Below are positions 10,541-22,085 of a stretch of 64,000 nucleotides of DNA, piece after piece. The notes under the pieces were generated by a model, which was not told where the DNA came from, made no database searches, and saw only the letters and a program-made list of their open reading frames with translations. Positions within the stretch are counted from its first letter, which is position 1. Each line of letters begins with the position of its first letter. Source of the stretch: Adiantum capillus-veneris (lineage: Eukaryota; Streptophyta; Polypodiopsida; Polypodiales; Pteridaceae); the NCBI GenBank assembly GCA_014529385.2, contig CM043969.1:69879176-69943175 (forward strand). The letters are read 5' to 3'. The position numbers and the translations under genes were made by a program.

Positions 10541-11540
10541 GCTTGTTTCTGATAATGAAATAGATCAAGTTTTATTGTGTTACTCATTGTCTCATTTTCT
10601 CTCTAATATTGAATCTGTTGAACATTCCTCAACGCCGCATGCTTCTCTCTCATCTCTTCCACCAATAGCTACTTCCCAACAAGCAAAAGTTGCTAGTGAG
10701 TTAAAAAAATTATTAAAGGAATTTCACGATGTTTTTCCTAATGATTTTCCACCAGGATTACCGCCGACACGATCGATGCAACATAGCATCAATGTGGTTG
10801 CAGGAAGTAAACCTGTCAGTAAATCACCCTACCGCATGAGTTACTCTGAAGCTGCTGAGGTGGAGCATTAGCTTGCTGACTACCTTAGCAGAGGGTTTAT
10901 TCAACCCAGTTCTTCACCATGGGCTTCTCCTATCCTGTTAGTGAAGAAAAAGATGGTAGTATGCGCATGTGCATAGACTACCGTGGCTTAAATGCGGTTA
11001 CTATTAAGAACAAGTATCCATTGGCACGCGTAGATGAGTTGTTCGATAAACTCACTCATGCTCGTATTTTTACGAAAATAGACTTGCGATCAAGATATCA
11101 CCAAGTACGTATTAGACTTGCTGATATACCCAAAACTACATTCCGAACAAGGTTTGCGCACTACGAGTTTTTGGTTATGCCTTTTGGGTTAACCAATGCG
11201 CCCACAACATTCATGACACTTATGGATAGTGTCTTGAAGCCGTACTTGGGCAAATTTGTCATCATTTTTCTCAATGACATTCTAGTATACAGTGCTTCTG
11301 AAGAAGAACACTTACAACATCTGATGCAGGTGTTCAAATTGTTACGAACAAATATATCATATGCCAAGGAATCTAAGTGTGATTTTTTGAAAGACGAAAT
11401 TCACTATCTTGGGCATGTTATCTCACCTACAGGCCTACATATGGATCAATCCAAAGTGGATAGAATACGACAGTGGCCTTCTCCTAAAAATCTGGAAGAA
11501 TTACATATTTTTTTAGGATTTTCAAGTTTTTATTGACGGT
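10541..11540 (+). pseudogene. Reverse transcriptase of element B, broken
   Basis: The pre-RT motif FHDVFPNDFPPGLPP is near 10724-10770. An in-frame stop at 10869 interrupts the segment leading to SPILLVKKKDG. RT motifs follow: MCIDYRGLNAVTIKNKYPLARVDELFDKL (10967-11059), IDLRSRYHQV, and FGLTNAPTTF. The catalytic block reads FLNDILVYS (near 11260-11290), so the first Asp of the metal-binding pair is Asn. Another stop is at 11534 after LGFSSFY. The motif order is clearly Ty3/gypsy; this copy could not make active enzyme. Confidence 0.85.
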
Positions 11541-12246
11541 TTATTAAAGACTACGCTAATATTTTTGTTCCCATGACGGACCAACTGAAAGGCAAAGGCA
11601 AAGCTTTTTAGTGGGGACCCGCCCAACAGCATAGTTTTGATACGCTCAAGGATGCATTAGCTACAGCTCCAATACTAGCTATTGTAGATCCTTTGAAACC
11701 ATTTGTTTTGGAAACGGATGCCAGTGACCATGCTATTGGAGCAGTCCTGTTTACAGGATGGGCGGCCAACTGCATTTAAAAGCAAGAAGCTTGATGCAGC
11801 ACAGTAGAACTACTCTGCTTATGAGAACGCGAACTCTATGCAATAGTGTTTGCCTTAAAAACATGGCAACATTATTTGTATGGTGCTCGGTTTGAGATTG
11901 TGTTTGACCATGAAAGCATCAAATGGTTTACACAACAAACTGATTTGAAGGGTTGGAAAGCTAGGTGGGCTCAGATTCTTCAAGAATACTTGTTCACGGA
12001 ACTTCGTAGTGAATTTTTGGATTCTCTAAAGGGCAAATATGAGCTGGATGATGCATATTCCCAGGTGTGGAGCCATGTACAAATGAGGGATCCTTCTCAC
12101 TCCAATGATGGTAGTGTAACGCTAACCTCCACACATAGTTCTCCTCTGTCGAGTGATGAACTACAGCGATGGAAGCATTTCACCATCAACAATGGGTACC
12201 TACTCCATAAGGGGAGAGTTTGTGTACCGATGAACACAGACATTCG
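11541..12246 (+). pseudogene. RNase H and start of integrase of element B, truncated
   Basis: Plus-strand text continues with RNase H (FVLETDASDHAIGAVLF near 11700-11750, then KTWQHYLYGARFEIVFDHESIKWF near 11858-11930), with stops and frameshifts between. The segment ending INNGYLLHKGRVCVPMN (12186-12237) is the usual lead-in to the gypsy integrase zinc domain. The similarity ends at 12247, where sequence of family C begins on the other strand. The whole integrase and 3' LTR of B are missing. Confidence 0.75.
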
Positions 12247-13540
12247 GTGCTTTCAATATTGGAGCTGAAGTGAGAGCTTGCTTAAGCTTCATGAAGGATT
12301 CTTCACGCTCATCAGTCCAATCAAAGTGTGTAATCAAGCTATACATAGGTTTTGCAATTATAGTATACATGTAAATGAATTGTCTGTAGTATCTACAATG
12401 TCCCATGAAGTCTCGAACCCCCTTGACTGTTGTCAATCTAGGTAAATCGACAATAACATGAATTTTATCCATATCAATAGCTATGCCATTTTTAGACACT
12501 ATATGTCCAAGAAATTTTCCTTGTCTACCCATAAATGTGCACTTTTTAGGATTTAAGCAAATCCTATAAAGTCTAAATTTTTCGAATACCTTTTTGAGGT
12601 GTTCAAAATGATAAGTCTCATCAATCTTTGAAAGGTGGTAGGAGCATTAGTTAACCCAAAGGCATAACCCAATAGGACAAAATACCCCATTCAATTGCAA
12701 AAGCAAATTTATGCTGATGTTTGGGATCGACCAAAAGTTGATTGTATCCCAAAAAACCATCTAAAGAGTTGTATGCTTCTTTCCTGCAACTCGTTCTAAA
12801 CATTCTCAGTGATTGGAAGAGGAAAGTTGTCTCTAACAGTAACTTCATTCACTTTCTTGAGATTGATGCACACTTGTAATTTTTCATTTTTCTTGAGTAC
12901 TACCACAATTGGAGAAACCCAATCTATGTGTTCAATTTCATAAATGAATTTGGCTTCCTTTAGTTTTTCAATCTCTTCTTTGATCTTTCTAGGGAAAATG
13001 TTTCATTATATGTGTATGGCCTTTTTCTACTTGGTTTCGCATCATCTCTCATGGGTATGGTATGTTGATAGATTTTTGGATCAACATCCTTGAGATCCTT
13101 ATAAGACCAAGCAAAGATATCTAGATATTCTTTTAGTAAGCTTAACAAAATCTCTTCTTCTTCCGTAAGGTCATTTGCAATGTAGGTTGGTCTAGGATCT
13201 TCTCTTGGTTTGGCCAGATCTATCCTTTTTGCGTTTTCAGGTCCTTCATAAGACTCACCCTGTTTTTGTAGTTCCCTGGCAGGTTGTTCGACTATGATTT
13301 TTCGATCTTGGAGAGTATATTTCTTGTAATGAGGTGGAGCGCTCATTACTTCTTCACCATCCTCTTCTATGGTTTCCATTTAAGTTGTGTATATCTCATT
13401 TAGAGATTTTTTCAACTCTTGATATTTCTTTCTTCGCTCAACTTGTGTCATGGTTGAAACCTTGTCCTAGTTTTTAGGTTTTACTTGAGTTTCCTTTCTC
13501 GGTTTTTCTCAATGTTTTTAATATTTCTGAATTTATGTTT
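12247..13540 (-). pseudogene. Reverse transcriptase region of gypsy element C1
   Basis: Minus-strand RT pieces: LLKEYLDIFAWSYKDLKDVDP near 13140, pre-RT and early RT near 12640-13000, and post-RT with a FMGHCRYYRQFIYMYTIIAKP pattern at 12200-12530. C2 (33.2-34.6 kb) is a close relative. Against C2, C1 lacks about 80 bp at 12618-12622, which removes the YMDD catalytic block. Frameshifts are frequent. The element is cut at 12247, within the segment after RT, so RNase H, integrase and 3' LTR are gone. Confidence 0.8.
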
Positions 13541-15330
13541 AAAGGATACCTACTAGTGATTTTATCCTTGACACAATCATGTGCATCAAGAACTGTATTC
13601 TACTGGAGACTGATGGCATAGGTCTAGCTTTGAATTTTCTAGTGTCTTTTTTTCTTTCATACCATTTTTGTCTTCTTGATTTCTGGTCTGGAAAGTCAAA
13701 AAACTTTTCCTCCCCTCCTTTCATGAGTAGCTTAGCTCTCACATGTTCTTTTTCCGACCCGGAATCATCTGAGGTAGCTGAGTTTTTTTCTAACTCATCC
13801 GTTGCATCATAGTAAAGGTCTAAAAAGACTTGTTGAGCTTTCATCAAGTCCTTGGATTCATGAATTTCGTCTTCAATGTGGAGGGTTGAGATCATTTGTA
13901 TGGGAATTATATCATAGCCGTCCTCATTGCAAAATTGAGTAGACATAGACGTATTTACACATACATCCATTGTCGCTAAAATTTGAGTCCACTCAAATGG
14001 ATCAAACAAATGCTCTGGAAAGGGTTCAGGTACATAGGCTTCATCTGTGCAATCCCTTTCTAAGATACATTCTTCTCGTTTTAAGCTCCCGTTTTTTGAA
14101 GCTCCGTACATCCAAATAGGAGTGTCTTTGTTCAACCAAGATGGAAGCTAAATTTCAGCCAAAGAGACTGAATCAAATTCTTGTATGGGCATTCTCATGA
14201 CATCTCTATAAGTTTGATCTTTTAGATTAATCCTTGTTATTGATCCCATTTGCTTCAAGTATAGATATTTGTTTTCCCAATCTTGGATGAGTTGTACTTG
14301 TCGCATGAAAGGTCTTCCCAATATGATTTCATAATTGAGTTTCTTCTACTATGGCAAAAGTGTGTTGATATTCAATTTCACAGGAATCAACTATCACTTT
14401 TTCAAGCAATCCTAAAGGTCTTTTAATGTGTCTATCAGCCAATGGCAATTTCATTTGAGTTAGTCTAATGGTTGGTTGCCCCCAAGATTCCCATACTGCT
14501 TTCGTGGCTATGGCTATGCCTGCCCCACTATCCAGTATTGCCATGGTTTCCATATCATTATACCTCACTAGAAGGGTCATGTTTTCTTCCCCTTAATAGT
14601 ATTCTCCAACTTTGTTCATTAGAACAAATCTGATCTCTTTGTTATCCATTTCGTGTTTCAACTTTCCAAAAAAAAATCGATTAACCCTGTTATTCCCACC
14701 TTCATGAGAGTTTTATGTAAATCATTCCATAAATATGGTCTCATTTTCAATAGTTCTCCTAAAGTAAAAGTGCAGTAAATAGGTGTAGACATGATTGAAT
14801 GGATGTTGTCTACTTCTAGGATCTGTTCCGCTCTTTTTACTTGAGTGGTTTTACACACTTTGAATTCATCTTCGTTATCTCCCAAGTAAGAGGGTAGTGT
14901 TTTCAAGAACAATGGTTTAGACATTCCTGAAGCTTCAAATCCACAATCTCCATACAAGGATTGTACATCCATGTCCATATCACAAGGTAGGTTGTCTAAC
15001 CAAACTTCCTCTATAGGAGCTAACTTTAGAGTTAGGCTCCCATCATTGATCTCTCTCACTTTTTCCCATAAGTGTCCTGGCCAGTCTTCTTCTACGAATG
15101 GAATCTCGTCTAAAGAATCTTCACTGTCCGGCACTATAAGTTCTGGCTCTTTTGTTTCACGGTGGGGTTCTACCACCACTTCGGAATTTTCTTTATTGGT
15201 TCCTACCACGAGCTCCTCAGGTTTTGCCATACTCTCAAGCTTGGGTTTTTGTTTTTCCAGCATCTCTTGCATGATTCTTATCAAATTTTGATAAGCTTCA
15301 AGCTTAGCTGCTTCCATGTCTGGAGAAGGA
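13541..15330 (-). pseudogene. Protease and linker region of gypsy element C1
   Basis: The retropepsin core ETMAILDSGAGIAIATKAVW lies near 14490-14560 on the minus strand. Upstream (14658-15317) is a 219-codon acidic segment (EAAKLEAYQNLIRIMQEML...). Downstream (13539-14135) is a 198-codon linker containing WTQILATMDVCV and a basic RRQKWYERKKDTRKFKARPM stretch that leads to RT. All have close counterparts in C2 at 34.65-36.5 kb, which argues these are real coding parts of the family. Breaks occur near 14590 and 14140-14330. Confidence 0.75.
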
Positions 15331-18072
15331 TAGTTTTTCTATTTCTTTTCCATGTTTTGGTCTGCTTTAAGTCCCGCTTGGTAAGCTTCCAAGGCTGCAT
15401 TAATTGGCTCAAATATTTTGTCAGCCAAAATTGATCCTCCAGATTTCACGATGGTTTCCTTGATTTTGCTTCTAGTTTCTTTCACTTTTTCCTGGAATAC
15501 TTTCTTTGCTTTCTCCTCGATTTCAACCCTTTGTTTCTATTTTCTCATCTCATATCTTTTGTTTCTCCTTCTCTTGGTCTTTTGAGAGGAAATTTTTGTA
15601 TTTTTCAAGTCATCAGAGGAGTTATGTTTATGTTTCTTAGCCTGGGCTCTGGTGATTACCTTGATTGGAACAATCAATTCACTCTTAGATAAGCTACTAG
15701 GTATCACTTGGACTACGTTCAATACTGTTTTACCCTTGTTTAAAGGATTTTTTGGACAATCCTCAGGAAAGTGTCCTCCCTTTTTGCAACATTATATGCA
15801 ATAAGCTTTGGCAGGCTTGAGGTTTTTGTCAAGCTCTGGGCATTCGTTCTTCCGATGATCATCTGCACCACAGTTATGATAGTTTTCACTTCTTGGCTTA
15901 ATCATGGGTCTTACCATAGGAGGTCTAACACCTTGATTATCTACATAGTACATTGGTGCAAGCTCTGGTGTAGTATAAGTCACAGGTTCTTCCATTGGTG
16001 GTGGATGTGAATTATATCAATCTCCTTCTATCATTACTGTAGATGAACTAGGCTCAGGACTAGGCTCAGGACTAGGCTCAGGATAGGGTGTAGCAGGCAC
16101 TAGTGCTTGTTTATCTATGACTCCCTCTGGATGCATGTACTTTACAGGCACTGCATTATGTCCCGGATATGGAGGTTGTTGACCCAACACAGGTTGAGGT
16201 CGTTCCATACCCATTGGTGGTCTTTGAGCTGGGGTCATATTAGGTTGATATATGTACATGGGTTGTCCTTGTGGCCTCATAGACACGTACTGAACATTTT
16301 CATCATACTTTGATTGGTAATAGCACTTATTGGTCTCATGGTTGGTCCATTTACCCTCGATTGCACACCATTTTTGCAGCCTAATTGGTTGTCCCTGTTG
16401 AGGTATCCTTTCCATGGTCCCCTCATAGGTGCTTTTTGCATGTTATTCATCATGTCATTCATCCTTTTGAGCATGTCTTCTATGGCTGAAAGAGGTGTTG
16501 CAGTACTCGTTCCCAGTTGTGCTGGTTTGGTGGATGTTGTTTTCTCGCTTTGGTTATCCTTAGGGACATCTTCTTCGTTGAAAATATCACAATTGTCTCC
16601 TAAGTCAACAGCATCTGACACACACTCTTCTAGGCTCGTATGCTTCTTACTATACAATATAGCATGAAGTTCTTTGTTTAGCAGTCCCTCTAGAAATAAT
16701 GATACTAGTCATTCTTCTGCAGGCATCTCTAGATCTGGGCATCTTGCAATGTATTGTTTCATACGAGTTGCACAATCCCTAACAGACTCAACTTGTTTCT
16801 GTTTAAAGCTATAGATTTGAGCTACCGTATTGTGTTTGATCCCCATTTTGGAACAAGTAGCTACAAATCCTTGAGCTAATGTACTCAAGTCCATGATTGA
16901 CATTGGTGGAATGTTTTGGAACCATGTCAATGTGTTTCCTTCTAATGTCATTCCAAACCCCTCGAATTGAGTATGGAAATCAAATATGTATCATGCTCTT
17001 AGCACTTGCTTAAAGCTTGCTAAGTGGTTATATGGATCCCCAGATCCACTGTATTTTTTAACCCATTTCTGAAAATCAGCTGGTCTGACACGTCTATTTC
17101 GTTCAACTCCCAGTCTCCTAGCAGTTGGTCATGTTTCAAGTCCTTCCAACCAGTTTATTGGAAATAGTGACTCATGTAACCCTGGACTGGCTTTAGTGTC
17201 ACTCTGTTTTCTTCATGATGAGGTGGTTTTTGGTTTCTTAACATTACTCTCAAAAGATCTCTCATGGTGTTCATCTCTTGGAATAGTTTCTGGTCCTTGG
17301 CCCAATATCCAATCCCTTATGGAGTACCCTTGGTATTTGGTTTGCTCCACCTCCTCAAGAGTCATCATAACAAAATTATTGTTATAACAATCTCTAAACA
17401 GGTAGGTCGGTAGATCTGCTGAAGACTTATCTTTGATCTTGAAGAGATAGATGATCTTCATGGGTATTAGTTGTCCTGATTTGGCATGCGAATTCCATAG
17501 GAGATCTTTTACATTTCTATCCTCCCAACAATAGACTCCGATCCTAGGATTATCCGTACTAAGACTTTCAAAGGCTTCAAATCAACTTGATCGTATCCTT
17601 TGAATTCTAAAGTTGGTGGTCTTTCTTTTGCGGCCATATCTGGAATTATGGTATTTACCTCTAACCCCCATTTATCTATCACGTCAGGGTTTTCAACTTG
17701 TAAATACTGAGTTCCCTTTCTATCCATGTATATTTTTCCTTGTTTGTTGGCCCTGATTTCCTCTTCAAACTCAATACCATGGTCATCAATGCAAATAGCA
17801 TACTCTTCATTAGGATCCTGCTAAATCTTATCTCCATGGCGATTAATCTTATAAAAAGAGAGTATATGCTTATAACGCACTGTCGTTCCGGTTTTTAAGT
17901 GAGTGGAATAGGAAGACATTTCAGATGTTGATTCTAAAAAAGTGCCTGAGACTTCTTCAAGGATAGTGTCCAAGTGCTCGCCTTGATTAACACTCTCTTC
18001 GGTAGATACTCTATTGGAGGTTTCTCCAACTATCCCTTGGTTTCCTAGTACATGACCAGATCTAAGGTTCAT
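15331..18072 (-). pseudogene. Gag of gypsy element C1 with two zinc knuckles
   Basis: The frame begins at ATG 18072 (MNLRSGHVLGNQG) and continues in fragments: 17509-17727, 17213-17461, gag core 16709-16951 (TWFQNIPPMSIMDL), and 16017-16657. A first zinc knuckle (CHNCGADDHRKNECP-like) lies near 15850-15890 and a second near 15750-15790 on the minus strand. Gag packages the element RNA. At least six frameshifts or stops are present. At 16045-16085 it has a 12-bp tandem repeat coding PEPS four times, which C2 lacks. The start codon choice is supported by C2, where the same ATG is at 39246. Confidence 0.75.
16045..16085 (-). repeat. 12-bp coding tandem repeat (PEPS)n in C1 gag
   Basis: The unit AGGACTAGGCTC is repeated in tandem and encodes Pro-Glu-Pro-Ser units on the minus strand. 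At the matching site in C2 (near 37250) the array is absent, so the copy number changed after the two copies separated. Confidence 0.8.
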
Positions 18073-19963
18073 AAAGACTTGTGAAGCCCTGGATAGAGTA
18101 CTTATCGTTGGATTGACTTGTTGTCAATCTCTTCCACTTTACTTGATTGCAACTTCTGTCAAGCTGTCAATTCCTTGTCTGCAACCTGATTCCTATATCA
18201 ATTTTAATCAAGTTAACTATTCTTTCACAAAGACTGTATAGTTTTTGCTAACTATTAAGACTGGTCTATGTGTATCACTTCAATTCGAGCTAAGTGAGTC
18301 AGCAGTTGAGACTTTCAGATTCTACTTTTGCAAAAATCAAAGGATTAATTTGCAATTTGAAAATTGAGTGAACATGTACCACTTTGGATCCAATTGAACC
18401 CAAAATTGCTTGGTGGCCTTATATTATGTTGGTCTAACACTATACAAGTTCAAAAGTCAAAATGGTGTCTTTGTGTAGCAGTAGTAAATAATCACGATTA
18501 TTTGTTTTTCTCAGTTTTTTACACTTTTTGGCTTGATTTTCCAAGTATACAACCTGTTAAGGTCCTTGGACAAGTTTCACTAAGTTTGGACAAAATTTGT
18601 TCAAGTTTAGCAATTGTTTTGTGTTCGCAAACTTAGTTTTCAGGAATCTCGCTTAAGTCTCACTTTTGAGATCCAAATTTCACCAAAATTAAACTTGTGT
18701 GGTCTACTTAATATGCTTGACCTTGTGGTATACTCAAATGTGCAAGATTATCAATTTTTGAAGCAAATGTAAATAATCGCGATTATTTACTCCAGCTATG
18801 TTTTTGCAAGTTTTTGTCCCAACCTTGACACGGATCTGTTAAGTATCTCAACTTAAGCTCCCTAGCCAAGTTTTATCAAGTTTGGACAATTTTTGTTCAA
18901 ATGATCATCAGTTTTGTAAATGTAGACTGACTTTGCAAATTTGGCCACAATTTTCAATCCAATGATCCAAATCTTACCAAATTTGGTTTGTGGGCTTATT
19001 ACAACATAGTAAAGCTAGTGGTATGCTAACTTGGTGAAAAAAGTTGAAAAATGGGACAGATGTAAATAATCACGATTATTTACTTCTAGCAAATCTTTCC
19101 ATTTTTTTGGTCAAGGTCTATCACATCAATATAAGCCTATGAATCAAGTTTCATTGAGTTTGAACAAAATTTTTCTCAATTTACACTCAAGTTCTCGGAA
19201 GTCAGTATAGACTTTAGTTTTTACCCAGTTTTTGGTCAATTTGGTGATCCAAATTTGGCCAGTTTTGAGCTGAAAGTAAGTAATTGCAATTATTTACTAA
19301 GCCTAAAATGAACACTTTTTTGAACATGTTCACTGGACAGTCTTTTCATGAGCTATTTTAAGCCTCTGAGTCAAGTCAAAACTTAATTTGGCCTTAAATG
19401 TCAAGAAAAATTAAATAATCTGAGTTTTTGCAAACTCTTGAAATTTTTACCTCAATGTGTCCTTGAGCTTACCCACTAGTTCATACAACTTTCAAGCATA
19501 CTCTCCAGTTGGATTGACTTGTTGACAGTCTTTTGGTGCTATTTCTAGCCGTAGACCTGAAATTCTGCAACTTCACATAACAACTCACAATTGATTCTTT
19601 CAAGGAGAGCAATGTTATAAAACCCACCTCGGATCCTACTTACCCTACTCCTAGATTCTACTGCAATGGGTTTGTGAAAATTGTCCACAAACACTCGTTT
19701 TCTTGTCTTTTATGGTTTTTTGAGCCTTGATCTTAAGACTTGTCTCGTCCATCAATTAAAACCTTAATCTAATTCTACAATCCTACAATTTTAAAGGTAC
19801 TCAGCAAGTACAATTACTTCCAAGCTACCTCTACATAGCAAAAGACGACAATCTTAAGCTATGCGGTTTTAAAAAGAAAGTTTCTACTCTAGGAGATCCT
19901 AGAGGAAGTTAAAAAATAGCTTCACAAGACGCTCGTGTTTTTCCCTAGTCTAGGTCTCTTCAA
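18073..19963 (-). repeat. 5' leader of C1 with palindrome array
   Basis: No coding sequence is visible between the primer site and gag. The leader is built of degenerate modules of about 285 bp, each with phrases such as AAGTTTGGACAAAATTTGTTC and TGATCCAAATTT. Each carries one palindrome with core AAATAATCGCGATTATTT flanked by GT and AC. Copies are at 18484-18504, 18769-18790 (perfect 22-bp palindrome), 19062-19083 and 19276-19297, plus a half-site near 19410. Most imperfect copies read TCACGA where the perfect one reads TCGCGA, as expected from CpG decay. Confidence 0.85.
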
Positions 19964-19981
19964 TCCTCCGCAACGGCGCCA
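19964..19981 (-). promoter_or_regulatory. tRNA-Asp-type primer binding site of C1
   Basis: On the minus strand this reads TGGCGCCGTTGCGGAGGA, two nucleotides after the LTR end. It matches the complement of the plant tRNA-Asp 3' end at all but two or three positions, a primer known from Athila-type gypsy elements. It fixes the LTR boundary and the strand of the element. Confidence 0.85.
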
Positions 19982-19983
19982 AA

Positions 19984-20902
19984 TGTGGGACGGGTGTCTA
20001 ACCTTACTCCTATCTTATTGCAGATGTAGCAAGAACCAGGATTAAATTGTCAATCCACGGGACGAAGCTGACTCGACTAGTGCATAGAGTCTACAAGAGG
20101 TTGTCAAACTCTTGGAAAACAACAAACAACTTGCATCTAACTCAAGCTACACTCAAGTGACTGCAATCACCAAAAGCTAATCGCTCATCGATAAACAAAT
20201 CACATCCATTACAGCATCAAATGTCATCCAAACATAACGAAACTTCTAGGACATGTTTATAAGATCTAAGCACACATGCATATGGTCTCAAATCTTACTT
20301 TAGGTCAAGTGCAAAAATCACGATTATTAACAGTAGTGGATTTTTGACCTATACGTTTTTTACCCAGAATGCATTTAAATGCTTAGCAATGATGCCCCAA
20401 TACCCCTCCTATACTTAGTTTTTATTTTTGAAGTCTAAATTCCTACTTATAATGAAATTAGGCCGCGGGTTGGCAACACCAAAAGCTACGAAATACTGTG
20501 AAATGCTTACGTTAATGTGTAGAGCTCTTACCTGCGCTTGCAATGCAACAGACGTGACTGCAATGTGACAAACGATAAGGAAATAGGAAGCGCAAGAAAG
20601 AGAGAAGTGAGTGCTGTTAGCTCACGCTGTGTTTCTATTATCCAAAAGTTAATAATAACTTACAAAAATTGGCTTTTATACCTTAGCCAAGGTTTCTGGT
20701 GGTCAAAACTAATAATCTGGGAGCTCTAACTAAAGATAGGTAAAGACAGATTGATACAATCTGGAAGCTTGTAGCCCCGGCTCATCAATTACAAAATTTA
20801 TTCAAAAAATAGGAGTTATAATATTCCCGATTCATTAAAATAATAAATGTTTTTACAATTAGAGCTCTAAAAAATGGTATCCGAGTTAGCTTGCTGCTAG
20901 CA
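19984..20902 (-). mobile_element. 5' LTR of gypsy element C1 (919 bp)
   Basis: On the minus strand it starts TGCTAGCAGCAAGCTAAC and ends CCCGTCCCACA, then two bases and the primer site. The same LTR is at 44027-44948 in C2, and similarity between the two regions stops at the same base (GCTAGCA) at the outer end, which fixes the boundary. One imperfect palindrome copy (20312-20332) lies inside. The 5 bp outside are GAGAC; the other end of the insertion is lost, so the target duplication cannot be tested. Confidence 0.85.
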
Positions 20903-21204
20903 GAGACCTACTACAAATTACAAAACAACAATTATCTTGGATTACAAGACAACATATTGGCAAGTTAACCAATTTCATGACACTGTGCATTTTGCAAATC
21001 GTACACACCGTGTATACAGAATATGTTGTATGCTCAACAAAAATTACAGGGCCTTTAAAGGCCAAGAAAGAGGGGATATTGAGCATCACCAAAAGTATAG
21101 TTCCTTTAAAATCCAGACAAGACGACATACAAAGATTGGCCAATCGAGAACAATCTAAGTTTTAGTTACAATATGAAACACTAAGAGGCTCTCAACATCC
21201 AAAA
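20903..21204. other. Short AT-rich stretch without recognisable feature
   Basis: About 300 bp directly outside the C1 LTR. Open frames on both strands are short and overlap each other with no family resemblance. I see nothing to annotate. Confidence 0.4.
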
Positions 21205-21458
21205 GGGTATGGATCATGTTCTCCCAAGCATATTACATGTGGACAGGTGCAAGCAACCAAAGCCAAAGCTAGTTCAAAAATTTATCAATAAGGTGCCCAT
21301 CAAACTAAAACTTTTGCATATTTTCAAGCCAAGGGGTATGGATAATGTTCTCCCAAGTATACTACGGTTAGGTGCAAGCAACCAAAGTCAAAGCTAGTTC
21401 AAAAATTTATCACAACGAGGTACCCATCAAGCTGAGACTTTTGCATATTTTCAAGCTT
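21205..21458. repeat. Two-copy tandem repeat, 129-bp unit
   Basis: The unit beginning GGGTATGGATCATGTTCTCC at 21205 recurs at 21334 and both copies run to TTTTGCATATTTTCAAGC. The copies differ at scattered positions, so the duplication is not fresh. Confidence 0.85.
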
Positions 21459-21548
21459 CAACAAAATCAAACAACAATGGCAGAGATTATAAAAACGGTT
21501 TCACACAAAATTATCGACAATTAAAGTTGTTTGAGCATTGTACTACTT

Positions 21549-22085
21549 TTACTTTTTCCATAAATCACTTAGGCATTTGTAAAGAATGGTTTTGTCAGAC
21601 CCAAGAATGACTGAGAGAAAAGTTTCCCAAAAATCATTTGGAACCTTGAAGAAATGTTGTGCAAAGCAGGTTGGAGACATTGGAGGGTTGTGCGCAGCTC
21701 CATATATACACAAGGAAATTATCCAAGCACCACAATAGGAAGCAAAGGGCTTCAAGCCGGATAAAAACACCATAGCCATGTTCATACGGCACCTCTTTCA
21801 TCCTCTCTATGTGTGGCAAGATCACCTCACCTACCTTGAAATGTGACACCAACACCCATTCAAGTCAAGAATAATACGCCTTGGATCCTTATCTATGGCA
21901 CAAAGAACCTAATTTAATTCTGGCTTGTCAATGGACAAGGGTGGTGACATGCAATTATTGACTATTTCCTCTACTAGGAGGACTACTAGTTGTGAACGCA
22001 CCCTTTTCTTTTTCTTCAATACTGGTCTCCATTGCAAACATACCAGTAGTTTTTCATCTTCTTTTTTATTGGAAAGTTCAGCTTA
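21549..22085 (-). pseudogene. Decayed FCP1/NIF-like HAD phosphatase fragment
   Basis: On the minus strand, 22085-21860 reads as a basic segment leading to DPRRIILDLNG, which resembles HAD motif I in plant FCP1-like proteins (DLNG form). After a stop and frame change, GVFIRLEALCFLLWCLDNFLVYIWSCAQ resembles the family pattern of a hydrophobic helix followed by a strand and WS-[SC]. The end DKTILYKCLSDLWKK (near 21549-21600) resembles the K-x-L-x-x-[LV]-W block. The order of three blocks is right for the FCP1 homology domain, which dephosphorylates proteins such as the RNA polymerase II tail. In-frame stops near 21930 and 21850 argue for a pseudogene or mis-called exons. A GTAAAAG donor-like site follows the last block. 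Confidence 0.45.

Noticed and set aside
18484-19297. Regularly spaced palindromes considered as a CRISPR array
   Set aside because: The spacing is about 285 bp, the intervening sequences are themselves related copies, and the setting is a plant retrotransposon leader. It is a tandem module, not a CRISPR.
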